Under the pieces are notes generated by a model that was given only the letters and a program-made list of their open reading frames with translations, did no database searches and was not told the DNA's origin. From positions 2,356,001 to 2,420,000 of the forward strand of contig CAJFCV020000002.1 in the NCBI GenBank assembly GCA_904066235.2: 64,000 nucleotides of DNA. The letters run 5' to 3'. Below, in pieces: positions 52,266-62,173 of this stretch. The first letter of the stretch is position 1; each line of letters opens with the position of its first letter. Source of the stretch: Bursaphelenchus xylophilus. Taxonomy: Eukaryota > Nematoda > Chromadorea > Rhabditida > Aphelenchoididae. A program made the position numbers and the translations under genes.

Positions 52266-55200
52266 TTATACATCTAATTTTTCAGTGCTATGAACACGTT
52301 TGTGGGCCGCGTCTTTGTAGTAGATGTGTCGTTTTCGATGGCCGGACTCCAATTCTAGCGCCGCCACCTTCAATGGCCATCCACCGGCGAGGACGTCGGC
52401 TTGAACAGCGACCCCTGTCACTACGGCCAGTTCGGGGTCAATTCCAAAATTTGGAGTCTTACTGAAAATGAGGAGGTTCATAACCAAACAAAATTAATTA
52501 CTACACTACTTTTCGTCTCAATATTCTCCAAGGAAACCAAAAATTCCAAAAAAAAAATTTTTGGGTCCCACCACGAAAACATTATTCTCTTCAAAATCGA
52601 CAAAAAACGTCATATAATTCTTCAAAACGCATCTAATATACAAAAACATCTCCTTTTACAGTGCAATGCATCGATTTTTCCATCACTTTCAACTTCGCCA
52701 GGTCCCACCACGAAAACCTGAATTTCCCAATTTTGTCGCGAAACCCATCCCAATCTTTTCCATGTCCTGAAACTGTATCTCTAACGTATTTTTTGGCTTC
52801 AATTTCCAAATCTCAACCCACATTTCGCCCGACATTACTTTAGGTAACCACATACTAAACTTGCTCAAAAAATCTCAAATTTTTTCATTGTAAAATACGC
52901 CGTATTTACTAGTGAACGCCTTACTCACCCAAACATTTTCCCCACAATCTGTCGTACTCTTGGGATTTGCGTAGATCCTCCAACCAGAACAATTTCATCA
53001 ATATCGGAAGGTGTCAGTTCCGCATCTTCCAACGCGGCTTCGATCGGATCCACTACAGCATCAAATAATGGCTCGCAAATGGTCTCAAATTCCTCTCTGG
53101 TCAATAGATATTCGAACTTTCCGGTTTGTTTGAGGTCGATTTTAATCCAGGTCTCATGCCGATCCGTAAGGCGAACTTTGGCCTGCTCGATGGCCAGTCG
53201 AAGCTGTTGTAAATCCTCTTTGTTCGTCAATTTCTTATCCGATCCGGATTCAATTTTCTGCAAATAATCCAATTTCCCCCAAAATCCTTCATTTTTACCA
53301 TTTTTCGATCAAAATTAAATTATCCTTACCTTCACGATGAACTGCTGAATCAAATTGTTAAAATCCTGTCCTCCCAGGCGATTGTTTCCGGCGAGCGATT
53401 GTGTGACAAACATACCTCCTTGGAGCATCAGAACAGAGACATCCATGGTTCCTCCACCTGTAATATCAACAAGTTATAAGCGATATTATACATGTCACTG
53501 TAGGTCAAAAAAAATTTTAAAATCGGTGAAAAATGTATCCAGCCATAGGGAAAGAAGGATAAATATGAGACGTAAAATACTCTTACTTCATGATAGCTGC
53601 AATTTTATTAGACAAACTCTATTTTTTTTGCGAAAAAAATCGGTTTTACCAAAAATCCAGAAATTTCGCAAAATTTCTTTCAAAAAATCGGTTTTGATTA
53701 TAAAAAATTCAATTTCACAGTATTCAAAATCTGTGTCCTCTTGTGTTCAACCATTACCTCAAAGATTAAATCACTTTTTTTCCAAAAATCATCAAAATTT
53801 GTTCAAAAAAGCCTGATTTCACCAAAATTTTTCCAGGGAGCGACGATTGGGGGAAAATTTGGGTGAAATCAGGCTTTTTCTGAACAAATTTTGAGATTTT
53901 TTGGCAAAAAAGTAATGTCATCTTTGAGAAAATGATTGAACTCGAGAGGACAGAGATTTTGAATGCTGTGAAATCGAATTTTTTACAATTAAAACCGATT
54001 TTTTGAAAGAAATTTTTCGAAATTTGTGAATTTTCGGTAAAAACGACTTTTTTGCAAAGAAAATAGAGTTTGTCCAATAAAAATTGCAACTTTCATGAAG
54101 AATGCGTATTTTACATCCCATATTTATCCTTCTTTCCCTACGGCTGAATAAATTTTTCACCGATTTTAAACTCTTTCTTGACCCACAACGACATGTATAA
54201 TATCACGTATAAATTGTTGATATTAAAATAATCCCATCTCCACTGCTCACCCAGATCCACCACAATCACAAAGGTGACTCCATTTTTCTTGTCCAATCCA
54301 TATGCCAGCGCAGCGGCGGTCGGTTCGCTGATGACCCGCCAAACATTGAAGCCGGCTTTTTCGGCCGCCTCCCTCGTTTTGTTGCGCTGCGAAGCGGCGA
54401 ATTCGGCGGGAACTGATATGACGAGGTTTTTGAAGCCGAATCCCATCGACTTTTCGGCATTTTCTTTCAGATAATTCACAATTATTGAACCTATCTCCTC
54501 TGGGTATAGCAATCTGTAAAAAAAATTAAATTTTCATCGAAAATTTGACTAAACTCTGGAGAAATTTTTTGCTTAAAAGGTAAATACGACCTCTTCTAGC
54601 ATTTTAAAATCATCTTACCGTTCTCCCTCCTCCAATTTCACTCTAAAATACGCTCGTTTCTCCGAATCCAGCTCGATTTCGAAGGGATATCGCTCTTTGT
54701 CGGCCTAAAAATGCCTTGGAATTAGTCAACTATTGCCTAAAAGTTCAAGAAATAATCAGAAATACTCACCAAAAATTGCGGATCATCGGCTTCGAAGGTT
54801 TTTCCAATAAATCTTTTTGCGTCGTAAATTGTATTTTTCGGATAAATTTCCAAATGTTCTACGGCCAACGTCCCAACCAGAACTGTTCCATTGGGTCTGA
54901 AAGGCATTTTACATCAAAGCAGATTCATTCGGCTACAAAAAATTCGGGTTCAACCGTCATGGATAATATAAAAAAAACTGCCAATTTGCCTCCTAAACTT
55001 CAGAAAAAGATATTGAAAATTACTTACAGAAAGGAGACAACACTTGGGACTGATTTCTTCCCCAAGGCGTCCGCAATTATTTGAGTTTTTCCATTGACGG
55101 ACTGATGAATTCCTATTGATGAAAACGTCGTCCCCAAGTCAATTCCAACAGCTTTTGGCTTTGGTGGGGGAAGGTTGAAGCCATAAAGGTTGGCCAGATA

Positions 55201-55570
55201 GCCGAATAAGATCGCTGAGAATATTGAACCGACTGAAAATACAGAAAATTATATTATACTAGACCAGGTGAGGAAAATTGACGATTTTTAAAAATCAAAG
55301 CAAGAATGAAGGGAAATTTGAGACGTTGCAGGTTGAACACAGCATAACTTCGCTATTGGGAACATTTTTCCACACAACATCCAAAAATTTAAAGCATTTT
55401 AGCCCAAAACAGTAAAATTTAGGTAACAAAAATTTCAAAACCATAGTTTTCATTGAAGAAATCAGTTCGTTTAGTCAAAGTTCGCTCCAAGTTTGCCTCT
55501 GGACACCACTTTTGCCTAAAAACCAAGAAAAACTGAACAACTTACATAAAAGTGTTTGTACATACGACAT
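52266..55570 (-). CDS. HSPA13: HSPA13/STCH-type Hsp70 ATPase
   Basis: Eight minus-strand exons join in phase to about 452 residues: 55546-55570, 55028-55232, 54770-54896, 54619-54704, 54251-54513, 53330-53457, 52929-53257 and 52266-52461. The N-terminus is a hydrophobic signal or anchor (residues 4-28), then the Hsp70 nucleotide-binding domain follows with GIDLGTTFSS at about 38, ISEPTAAALAYG in the middle, DLGGGTMDVSV across an exon border, and VLVGGSTQIPRVR. The protein ends soon after GVAVQADVLAGG, with no substrate-binding domain. That is the normal architecture of HSPA13 (C. elegans stc-1), a microsome-associated ATPase, rather than a truncation. The fifth intron (about 0.8 kb) holds a 650-bp foldback. 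The remaining introns are ordinary. Confidence 0.93.
53513..54169. repeat. 650-bp foldback in HSPA13 intron
   Basis: TTTTAAAATCGGTGAAAAAT with GGGAAAGAAGGATAAATATG is mirrored by CATATTTATCCTTCTTTCCC and ATTTTTCACCGATTTTAAA. Arms are about 310 bp and the centre is at about 53840. The mirrored arms differ by scattered substitutions, so the element is not recent. Confidence 0.88.
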
Positions 55571-56332
55571 TATCTGATATTAGAGCCAAATATTGGCTAA
55601 GTCGGCGGAAACGGCCTGTTGGAACCCTGAAATAAGTCCACGTATCATTTACGAAGCAATCCACCAAACTGCCCGTTCAAACAAGAGCAAAACAAAATAA
55701 TTTTCGCATCTGATGTCTAGTGTAATATAAATTATATTAAAAATAGAGTTAAAATAGCGAGAAAAGATGGGAAAAGAAAGTTTATAGCATTTTCAGTTAA
55801 TATTGGCTTTGATTTCACTTTTTTTTACGAGAAATTAACGAATTTTTTATCAAAATTTATCGTCTAGTATAATATAATTTTAAAAGAGCTGTTTGAAAAT
55901 CAAATTCGTTGGAAATCGAATAAAAAAGGAATAATAAACCCTCTGAAACATCAACCTTCGTATTTTTAGTACACGTGTTGGATTTTTTCGCGCTCGAAAA
56001 AAAAATTTTGCGAAAAAATGCGAAAAGAGACGAGTTTTTTTATTTTCCGAGCCCTGAGGTCATTTAGCGAATGTGGTGGTACTTTGAGCTCTCTATCGAC
56101 TAATTTTTCTCCCTATTGGGCTATAAACAACAGTAAAAACATCAACTTTCTTCATGGTTAATATAAATTTCCCTATATTATAAAATATTTTTTATCGTAG
56201 CTACAACAAAAACCACCCTAATATGCTCCATTCATCTTGAAGTAACTTTATTCAACAGAATCAACAAGAAAACAAGGGGATTTCAACAATTAACAAGTAA
56301 AAATAATATTGTACTAGACAACACTGTTAATT
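55571..56332. other. Intergenic, ZCCHC4 to HSPA13
   Basis: It contains two copies of (C/T)TAGTNTAATATAA (55715-55732, 55862-55876) and an AATAAA-type signal for ZCCHC4 on the minus strand. No gene is seen. Confidence 0.5.
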
Positions 56333-58168
56333 TTATCGGTCCTGCGCCAGACATCGATTGGGGAGATGGCATTTGAGACATTTTACACAATGTTTGTAGG
56401 TTGGTTTCACACATTTCTCGCACATATCGCAGTGTTTGTAAGTTGGGCCCATCTTCGTTGTGCACGAATTACACTTTCTGCAATGCTCATTTTCCGCGCT
56501 CACATATCGAGAACACTTCTTGCAGAGTCTGAAAAACATATTACAAATTAAATCCTTCGATTATAGAGACTTTAAAATCAATTTTCAGAAAAAAATTATA
56601 TTACACTAGATGAAAAAATCAAATTTTGATGTCTAAAACAACATCAGACTGGTCAATTCCGATCCAAACACTTTATAATCACTTACTTGTATCCTGCCTC
56701 AGCTGGGAAGACAAATTTCTTCATATCCTTGGCCGTGGTGAACATACGAACAGGTGTTTTTCTGGGGTCCGAATATTGTCGATGGTTGGTGTAGGTGACC
56801 TGAAATAATTTTTTGAGTCTTCTTTAACATATTCGACTTCTAAATTGATCTCTAGGACATTTAAATATCCAAAAAAATCGAATTTTTAGCTGGGATTCAA
56901 ACAGCGGGACCTCTCGTATTTTACCCTAAAAATCAACAAAACAAATCAAAATTCTCACCTTGAAGTCCAACATTTTGTAATCATGCATGAATTTCTCCAA
57001 AAACAGGGGCAAGAATACCAGCTGAGTCAACTCTCCGGATGGGTTCTTCTCCTTGTATAATAACTGAATCCTTTGCAAGCTTCGAACAATTGGCTCCACT
57101 TGGGCGCCGAATGGTGGATCGACAACAATCAATGTCCTGAGGGCATTTTTGAAGAACTTGCCGAGGAAATCGACCCCATCCGATTCGTAAAAATGATGAG
57201 CAAGGAGGTTGTAATGAGCAAATTTCGGTGGAGCATAGAAATTTGACTGAAATAAGTGATATCAGTTAACTTCTCAGGGCTCACATTGGCGTTATACGTC
57301 TTCTAAAGCAAGAAAAACACTAATCTTGAAACAACATACCAGTCTATGATCATAATCCAACAAGAAGACATTTTTCTTTTTGTCATGAACAAATTCAGCA
57401 ACAGTAGGACAACCGATGCATAAAATGGAATCATAGTCCTTCAAATTATCAGCCAGAACTTTGAGGACATCACCGGTAAACCAGTATTGCTGAAATCAGA
57501 CATCCATTATATTGTACTAGCCCATTAATAAAAATTATAAATTTTTCGCTCTAAAATCCTTACCGCTTCTCCATCACTGGCCTTCTTAGGAGCCTGAATT
57601 AACTTTCCGATCAAATTCAGCTCCTTTTCCTTCAATGGCCCTTCCACTGGATCATTATGAGGGATTTGAACATAAGCGAAACACCTTTTGCACCAGTAAA
57701 GCTCTTTCTTCTTCTTTTTGGCCTCCTCAAACAATGTTCTTGAATTCCCATAGCCGTAAGGGTAGTTAAGAGGCTTCGCGTCCTCAAATTCATATTTTAG
57801 CGTAGCTGGGACATCCACTTGATAGTTGCAAAGATCCTTTGATCTGTAGATCGAACATCCAAACCATTTCTTCTGCCCATCAGTGAATAAGAGGCAAGGA
57901 CCTAAACGGAGAGCAAATAGAAGTCAAAAACAAACTTACCATGAGGGCATTTGGGGATTTTCATCTCCTTTTCCGGCTCAATACATTTAATTCCCTTTCG
58001 CTCACGGAGATCGTCAACTTTGGGAATTTTCTTTAAATTCTCAACTACATTCGGGTTCTCCTGCTTCTTCTTGACAATTGGAACAACTCCTCGTCTGGCC
58101 TTTTCCTTCTGAGCCTGCTTTTTGGCCTGTCTTTTTTCTCTGATCAATTTTCCGTGTAGCTTTCCCAT
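56333..58168 (-). CDS. ZCCHC4: ZCCHC4-type rRNA N6-adenosine methyltransferase
   Basis: Six minus-strand exons join in phase to 437 residues: 57940-58168, 57564-57901, 57340-57489, 56959-57246, 56687-56799 and 56333-56528. The protein starts MGKLHGKLIREKRQAKK, a basic nuclear-type tail. A GRF-type zinc finger follows (CPHGPCLLFTDGQKKWFGC, split by an intron). The methyltransferase core carries the catalytic DPPF at about 282-285 (VVDPPFGAQVEP). The C-terminus is a cysteine-rich DHHC/CCHC-like array of nine or more Cys (CKKC, CRKCNSC, CDMCEKC, CVKCLKC). ZCCHC4 makes the single m6A of 28S rRNA. An acceptor TTGTTTTAG ends six bases before the ATG, suggesting trans-splicing. It is intact by inspection. 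Confidence 0.93.
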
Positions 58169-58300
58169 TACTACCTAAAACAATGTATTTAGCATAATAT
58201 AACAGGCAAAACAAGTCGATAAAAGTGGGAAATACAATGAAAATGAACTAAAACAGGTAAGAAACGTTCTGAAAACTAAAACAAGGTCGAGAAAAATAAA

Positions 58301-58408
58301 ATGGCGAATTTTTGGGAACCTCGAGCTGCGCCCAGACTCATCGCGGCTTGCGGCGACATTTTATACGAAAGTGACAAAAGTGTGATTATCGGTAAATATA
58401 GGAATTAA
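58301..58408 (+). CDS. Possible first exon, divergent from ZCCHC4
   Basis: An ATG 132 bases from the ZCCHC4 start opens a 35-codon frame (MANFWEPRAAPRLIAACGD) of good coding composition, with a donor-like GGTAAATA at 58390. No second exon could be joined downstream. It could be a short upstream ORF or chance. Confidence 0.25.
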   Translation: MANFWEPRAAPRLIAACGDILYESDKSVIIGKYRN

Positions 58409-58409
58409 T

Positions 58410-60240
58410 TTGAAATATGAGTGCTTCTGAGTTGTTTTGATGACATTTTAAACAATAAGTTATGTGAAAAAATATTGAATATCCAAGGTTTATTTATAGT
58501 GTTAATATTGAGTTTAAACTTTTTTTTTCTGAAAAAAATCGTTGTAAACAGCAAAATGTTACTGCGCCTTCGTTGGTATTGAACTCTTAATGATCTTGTG
58601 ATGTCAAGAAATCTTTTTTGGAACGGAACTACGGTTTTGTGAACATTTTTCCCCTCATTATTCACCTTGAAAATCAAGTGTAATATCCACCTTTAATTTC
58701 GCGAACTACAGTAATCCAATGGCCTTTAAATAAAAGGGCATGATATTTTTTGATCTTTCACAGCGTGAAAAATAAAGCCTGCTAAATTGTTTTGCTAAAT
58801 TTCACTGAACTTTTGTTGTGATTTTCACGTGGAGTTCCTAGTGTAATATCGGAGGCGATTCCTCTATGATACTGCAATTTTTGCTGGTTGAAGTGAAAAT
58901 TTATGGGCTTGGCAGATCATATGCTGCTCATTGAGACTTAATTGAGCCGTTTATAATTTTCCTTGATTCATTTAAAATGGTTTTTTCTCATTGAGACCTG
59001 ATGTAATGTTGGACGTAATTTATTGATGTTACAGAAAGATTTTGAGATTGAGCTGCTAACATATGAGCTGACATGATGCTGAGATTCTATTCAGACCGTA
59101 GTTCGCCACTACGATTTACAGTTGCCATTTTATGACGTATTTTTTATACTTGATACCTAGTGTAATATGGGATGGTATTTCGGCTTGTTATGGAATTTAA
59201 TATTATACCAAATAAGCCTTGATGGCATTCCTTTGTCTCTGGAATCTTTTCGAAACCAATTCCAGCCATCTTAAACACATTGTAGTCCTAATATAGCACT
59301 TTCATCTCCTTGATGACTAGTGTAATATAATTGCTCAAAAATAGATCAAAGATCGGTTTCAACGGCTGTTGACAATAGCGGGCAGTCTATAAACCCGCTG
59401 TTTTTACCGACTCAACCCTGATTACTTTGACTTTTCGAAAATAACATTGAGAAATGGCCGCTTGTCGCTGTAACACGGCGAAGGTCAGAAGTTTTTGGAA
59501 AACAAAAGCGCTGTAAAATTGCAAACATATAAATTGCGATCGCCTGATGTTGTGTGATCTATCATGAAGTGTAAATGAAAGAGAGTCGGGAACCTTGGAC
59601 CGACGCATTTCTCCCAATTGTCGTGGTCATAGGACGGTGGCGTCTGAAGATCGGTCTATTTAGGTCTGTTGACGACTGCTCTATGGAAGTTTAAGTGCCT
59701 TCCCGGAGGGCGATTTATACTGCGGAGAAGCGCTTCTGAAGTTTAGAGATGTTGACAGGGCTAGCGGTTGGGCTAACAAGTTGGGATCGGGGCTAAAAAA
59801 TTGTAATTGTAATCAAGGTGTGGGTAAAAAATATCGAAGAGAATTGTCAGCGTTGTAAGGCTGGGATTTTGATGAAACTTGGCACAAGTTTAGAATAAAA
59901 ATTTTAGCGATAAATGTGAACGCCTTAGCTTGCGATGATGACTGATTACATTACTTCCTCATCATCTCATTCTTCGTGACACGGTCGTCATATATCAATG
60001 TCCAAAAGTAGTTGTTGTTATTGTCCTAGACACCTGGCAATAATGAAATATGAATTACCCTATATTTAATTTTGGTTGTGACACGGAACCGTCTACATTT
60101 TGGGGTTTATAAACAAAGTGAATCTCACATTTGAGCATGGTAAATTTGAAATTTTTACCTCGTCTTAATTTTCTCATGCATGCCTAATGAATATATGTGA
60201 TAGTAGAAGGGTTTCATATAGGAGTGTCAATTTGGCCTAC
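58410..60240. other. Intergenic, four motif copies
   Basis: No gene is supported. AGTGTAATAT occurs at about 58676, 58840, 59158 and 59318. A more GC-rich, potentially structured stretch lies at about 59610-59810. An FB-C fragment (GATTTTGATGAAACTTGGCA) is at 59860-59930. Confidence 0.45.
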
Positions 60241-60244
60241 TAGT

Positions 60245-60480
60245 GTTTTCATAAAGTGCATGGACATTTTTTCGCTGTTGCACAATGCATTTCGAACTTT
60301 TTCTCACGTGTGTCGCCAACGCACAGCGCATTTTTTCTTTGCGCACCGTGAAAACCTCAAAAAAGATCAGCAATATTTCGATGCACAGTGCGAAAAAAGG
60401 TGAAGTGCACGGTGCAAAATGAGGGTTTTTGTGCACAGTGCGGACCGCGACAAAATGTGCAGGCACTTTATGAAAAAAAC
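60245..60480. mobile_element. Family G element, complete small copy
   Basis: The copy runs TTTTCATAAAGTGCATGGAC to GCACTTTATGAAAA, with six GCACNGTGC palindromes inside. It is the simplest intact family G unit, so it is useful for defining the family. Confidence 0.8.
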
Positions 60481-60589
60481 ACATTTTGTGTATTTGCATT
60501 TCTTCCTCTTTCTACGTCAAAACAAAAAGAAATTATAATAGTAATCAATTTACTGTGGCATGCGTTCACGGATGAGTGATGGACATTTG

Positions 60590-60712
60590 CACCCTTAGAA
60601 ACATTCTCTTCCGTCTTGTCAATTGGATTTTGCCGTGACACAGTTCATGTTTTTTGACGGCGATGCGATTTTTGGTGCCACAAAGTGCTCATTACTTTCC
60701 CGACAAACCGAT
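60590..60712. mobile_element. TIR-A remnant
   Basis: It contains the A1 interior GATTTTGCCGTGACACAGTT and the right end GCTCATTACTTTCCCGACAAAC. The left end is eroded. Confidence 0.6.
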
Positions 60713-60889
60713 ATTTTATTCGAATTTTTTCTTATAATAGTAGAAGAAAAAATCATATTTTTATAAGATAACATCCCTTCACGTTGCGTATTTTACAAAT
60801 TTTTTTGCTGTACTATTTTTACTTCGAACGGGTTTTTAATTACAATTTGCACGGTTAAAGGTTACACTGTATACAACCCGACTAGAACA

Positions 60890-61942
60890 ATGTCGTCGTA
60901 TGCCCTCTTCCTTCTCCTTGCCCTACCCTGCCTGTGGGCCAAGCCAGCGTCCACGAAGGACGGCCTAGACTTCCCGGAGTTCCATGCCGCCTTCAACGGC
61001 GACAAGTTCCCAGCACCGCCCAAGATCCTGCCGCTGGCCCCGCCACCGCCCCCAAAAATCGTTCCAATGGAGCAGGCGCCGGATGAGATTGACGAGGTCC
61101 TGGAGAACCTGAAGCACGGCCAGGAACCCGATGTCATTCAGGATATCGAAACCTTGCGGCTGATGAAGCATGTGTTGAGCAAACGGGAGTTTTACATGGC
61201 CTTCAAGGTCGTCATGGATCGATTGAATGGGAAGGCTAGAGTAAGCGGAAGTCGGGGAAGTCCTTGCGGGTACTAGGCAGGCAATATGTAGTTCAAATTG
61301 ACTGTTGCTATCAGTCTGTCGGGAAAATAATGTGGGTCTGTCGCGTTCTGAAATCGCCCATCATCGACCATTCGCGGCTGGAGATTTGGTGCTCTACCGC
61401 GACGAGGCAAGAAATTTTTGTTGCGAAAAATCCACATTATTTTCCCGACAGACTGATACTCCTACTAGGTCATCAAAAATTTGAATTTTTTTCCTTTTTC
61501 AGAAATACGCCCTGGAGCAACAGCAGAAGCATGCTGAATGGATCAACCGTCTGAACGCCTCGTTGGGACTTCTCAGCCAAGAATCGGTTGCCACTTTGTT
61601 GAAACTCGATGTAAGCCAAGCCTTTAGAGCCTTGAATGTTACATTTTTTGTCATCTTTTCATACTTTTCTAGAACATGCTTTTTTTACCATGAATTTAAC
61701 AATATTGCATCATGTATCAAAGCGACGATCCTTCTCAAAGATCGCATGATAAAAATAGTCAGCAAAAATTTTTACACTGATTGCGAACGCTATTAACCAA
61801 CGTTCCATTTCAGGCCATCTACCGTAACGACGAGCAGACCATCGCCGACGAAGAGAAGCGAATGGCCGACGTTGTAAAGGACGTGTCAGAGGCCGTTCGA
61901 GAGGACCTCCGAGTGTTGGGCTTCAAACTGCCCGGTCTTTAA
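60890..61942 (+). CDS. Small secreted helical protein
   Basis: Exons 60890-61240, 61503-61610 and 61814-61942 join in phase to 195 residues. Residues 1-17 are a signal peptide (MSSYALFLLLALPCLWA). A Pro-rich stretch follows (LPLAPPPPPKIVP at 45-58), then a mainly helical, charged region (NLKHGQEPDVIQDIETL; EEKRMADVVKDVSEAV) without cysteines. The layout recalls nematode SXP/RAL-2 (DUF148) secreted proteins, but no diagnostic motif is seen, so the family is a guess. A TIR-A MITE sits in intron 1. Confidence 0.7.
61312..61458. mobile_element. TIR-A MITE, subtype A2
   Basis: The copy runs ATCAGTCTGTCGGGAAAATA to ATTATTTTCCCGACAGACTG and is complete, in intron 1 of the secreted-protein gene. Confidence 0.85.
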
Positions 61943-62044
61943 AAAGTGGAGTCAAAAAGCGGAAAATGGAACTGTCGTCCTATACATACTCATTTATACA
62001 TACGGTGATGTGCTTGCGAACCGGTCATTTGAATAAATTTTTAA

Positions 62045-62130
62045 TTATTTGGCCATAATTTCGGCAGTTTCGCGTGAAAGATTTCGTTTTTTTGTGGAAA
62101 CATTGTCTTCTATTTTCCCGACAGACTGAT
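62045..62130. mobile_element. FB-C fragment joined to a TIR-A end
   Basis: TTTCGGCAGTTTCGCGTGAA and TTTTTTGTGGAAACATTGTC (FB-C interior) run directly into CTATTTTCCCGACAGACTGA. Confidence 0.55.
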
Positions 62131-62173
62131 ACTTCATCATCAAAAAAATCAGCGAAACCATCTTTATTAACTG

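Noticed and set aside
52266..55570. Truncated Hsp70 pseudogene lacking the substrate-binding domain
   Set aside because: The missing domain is normal for HSPA13/STCH, and all exons are in phase with intact ATPase motifs.
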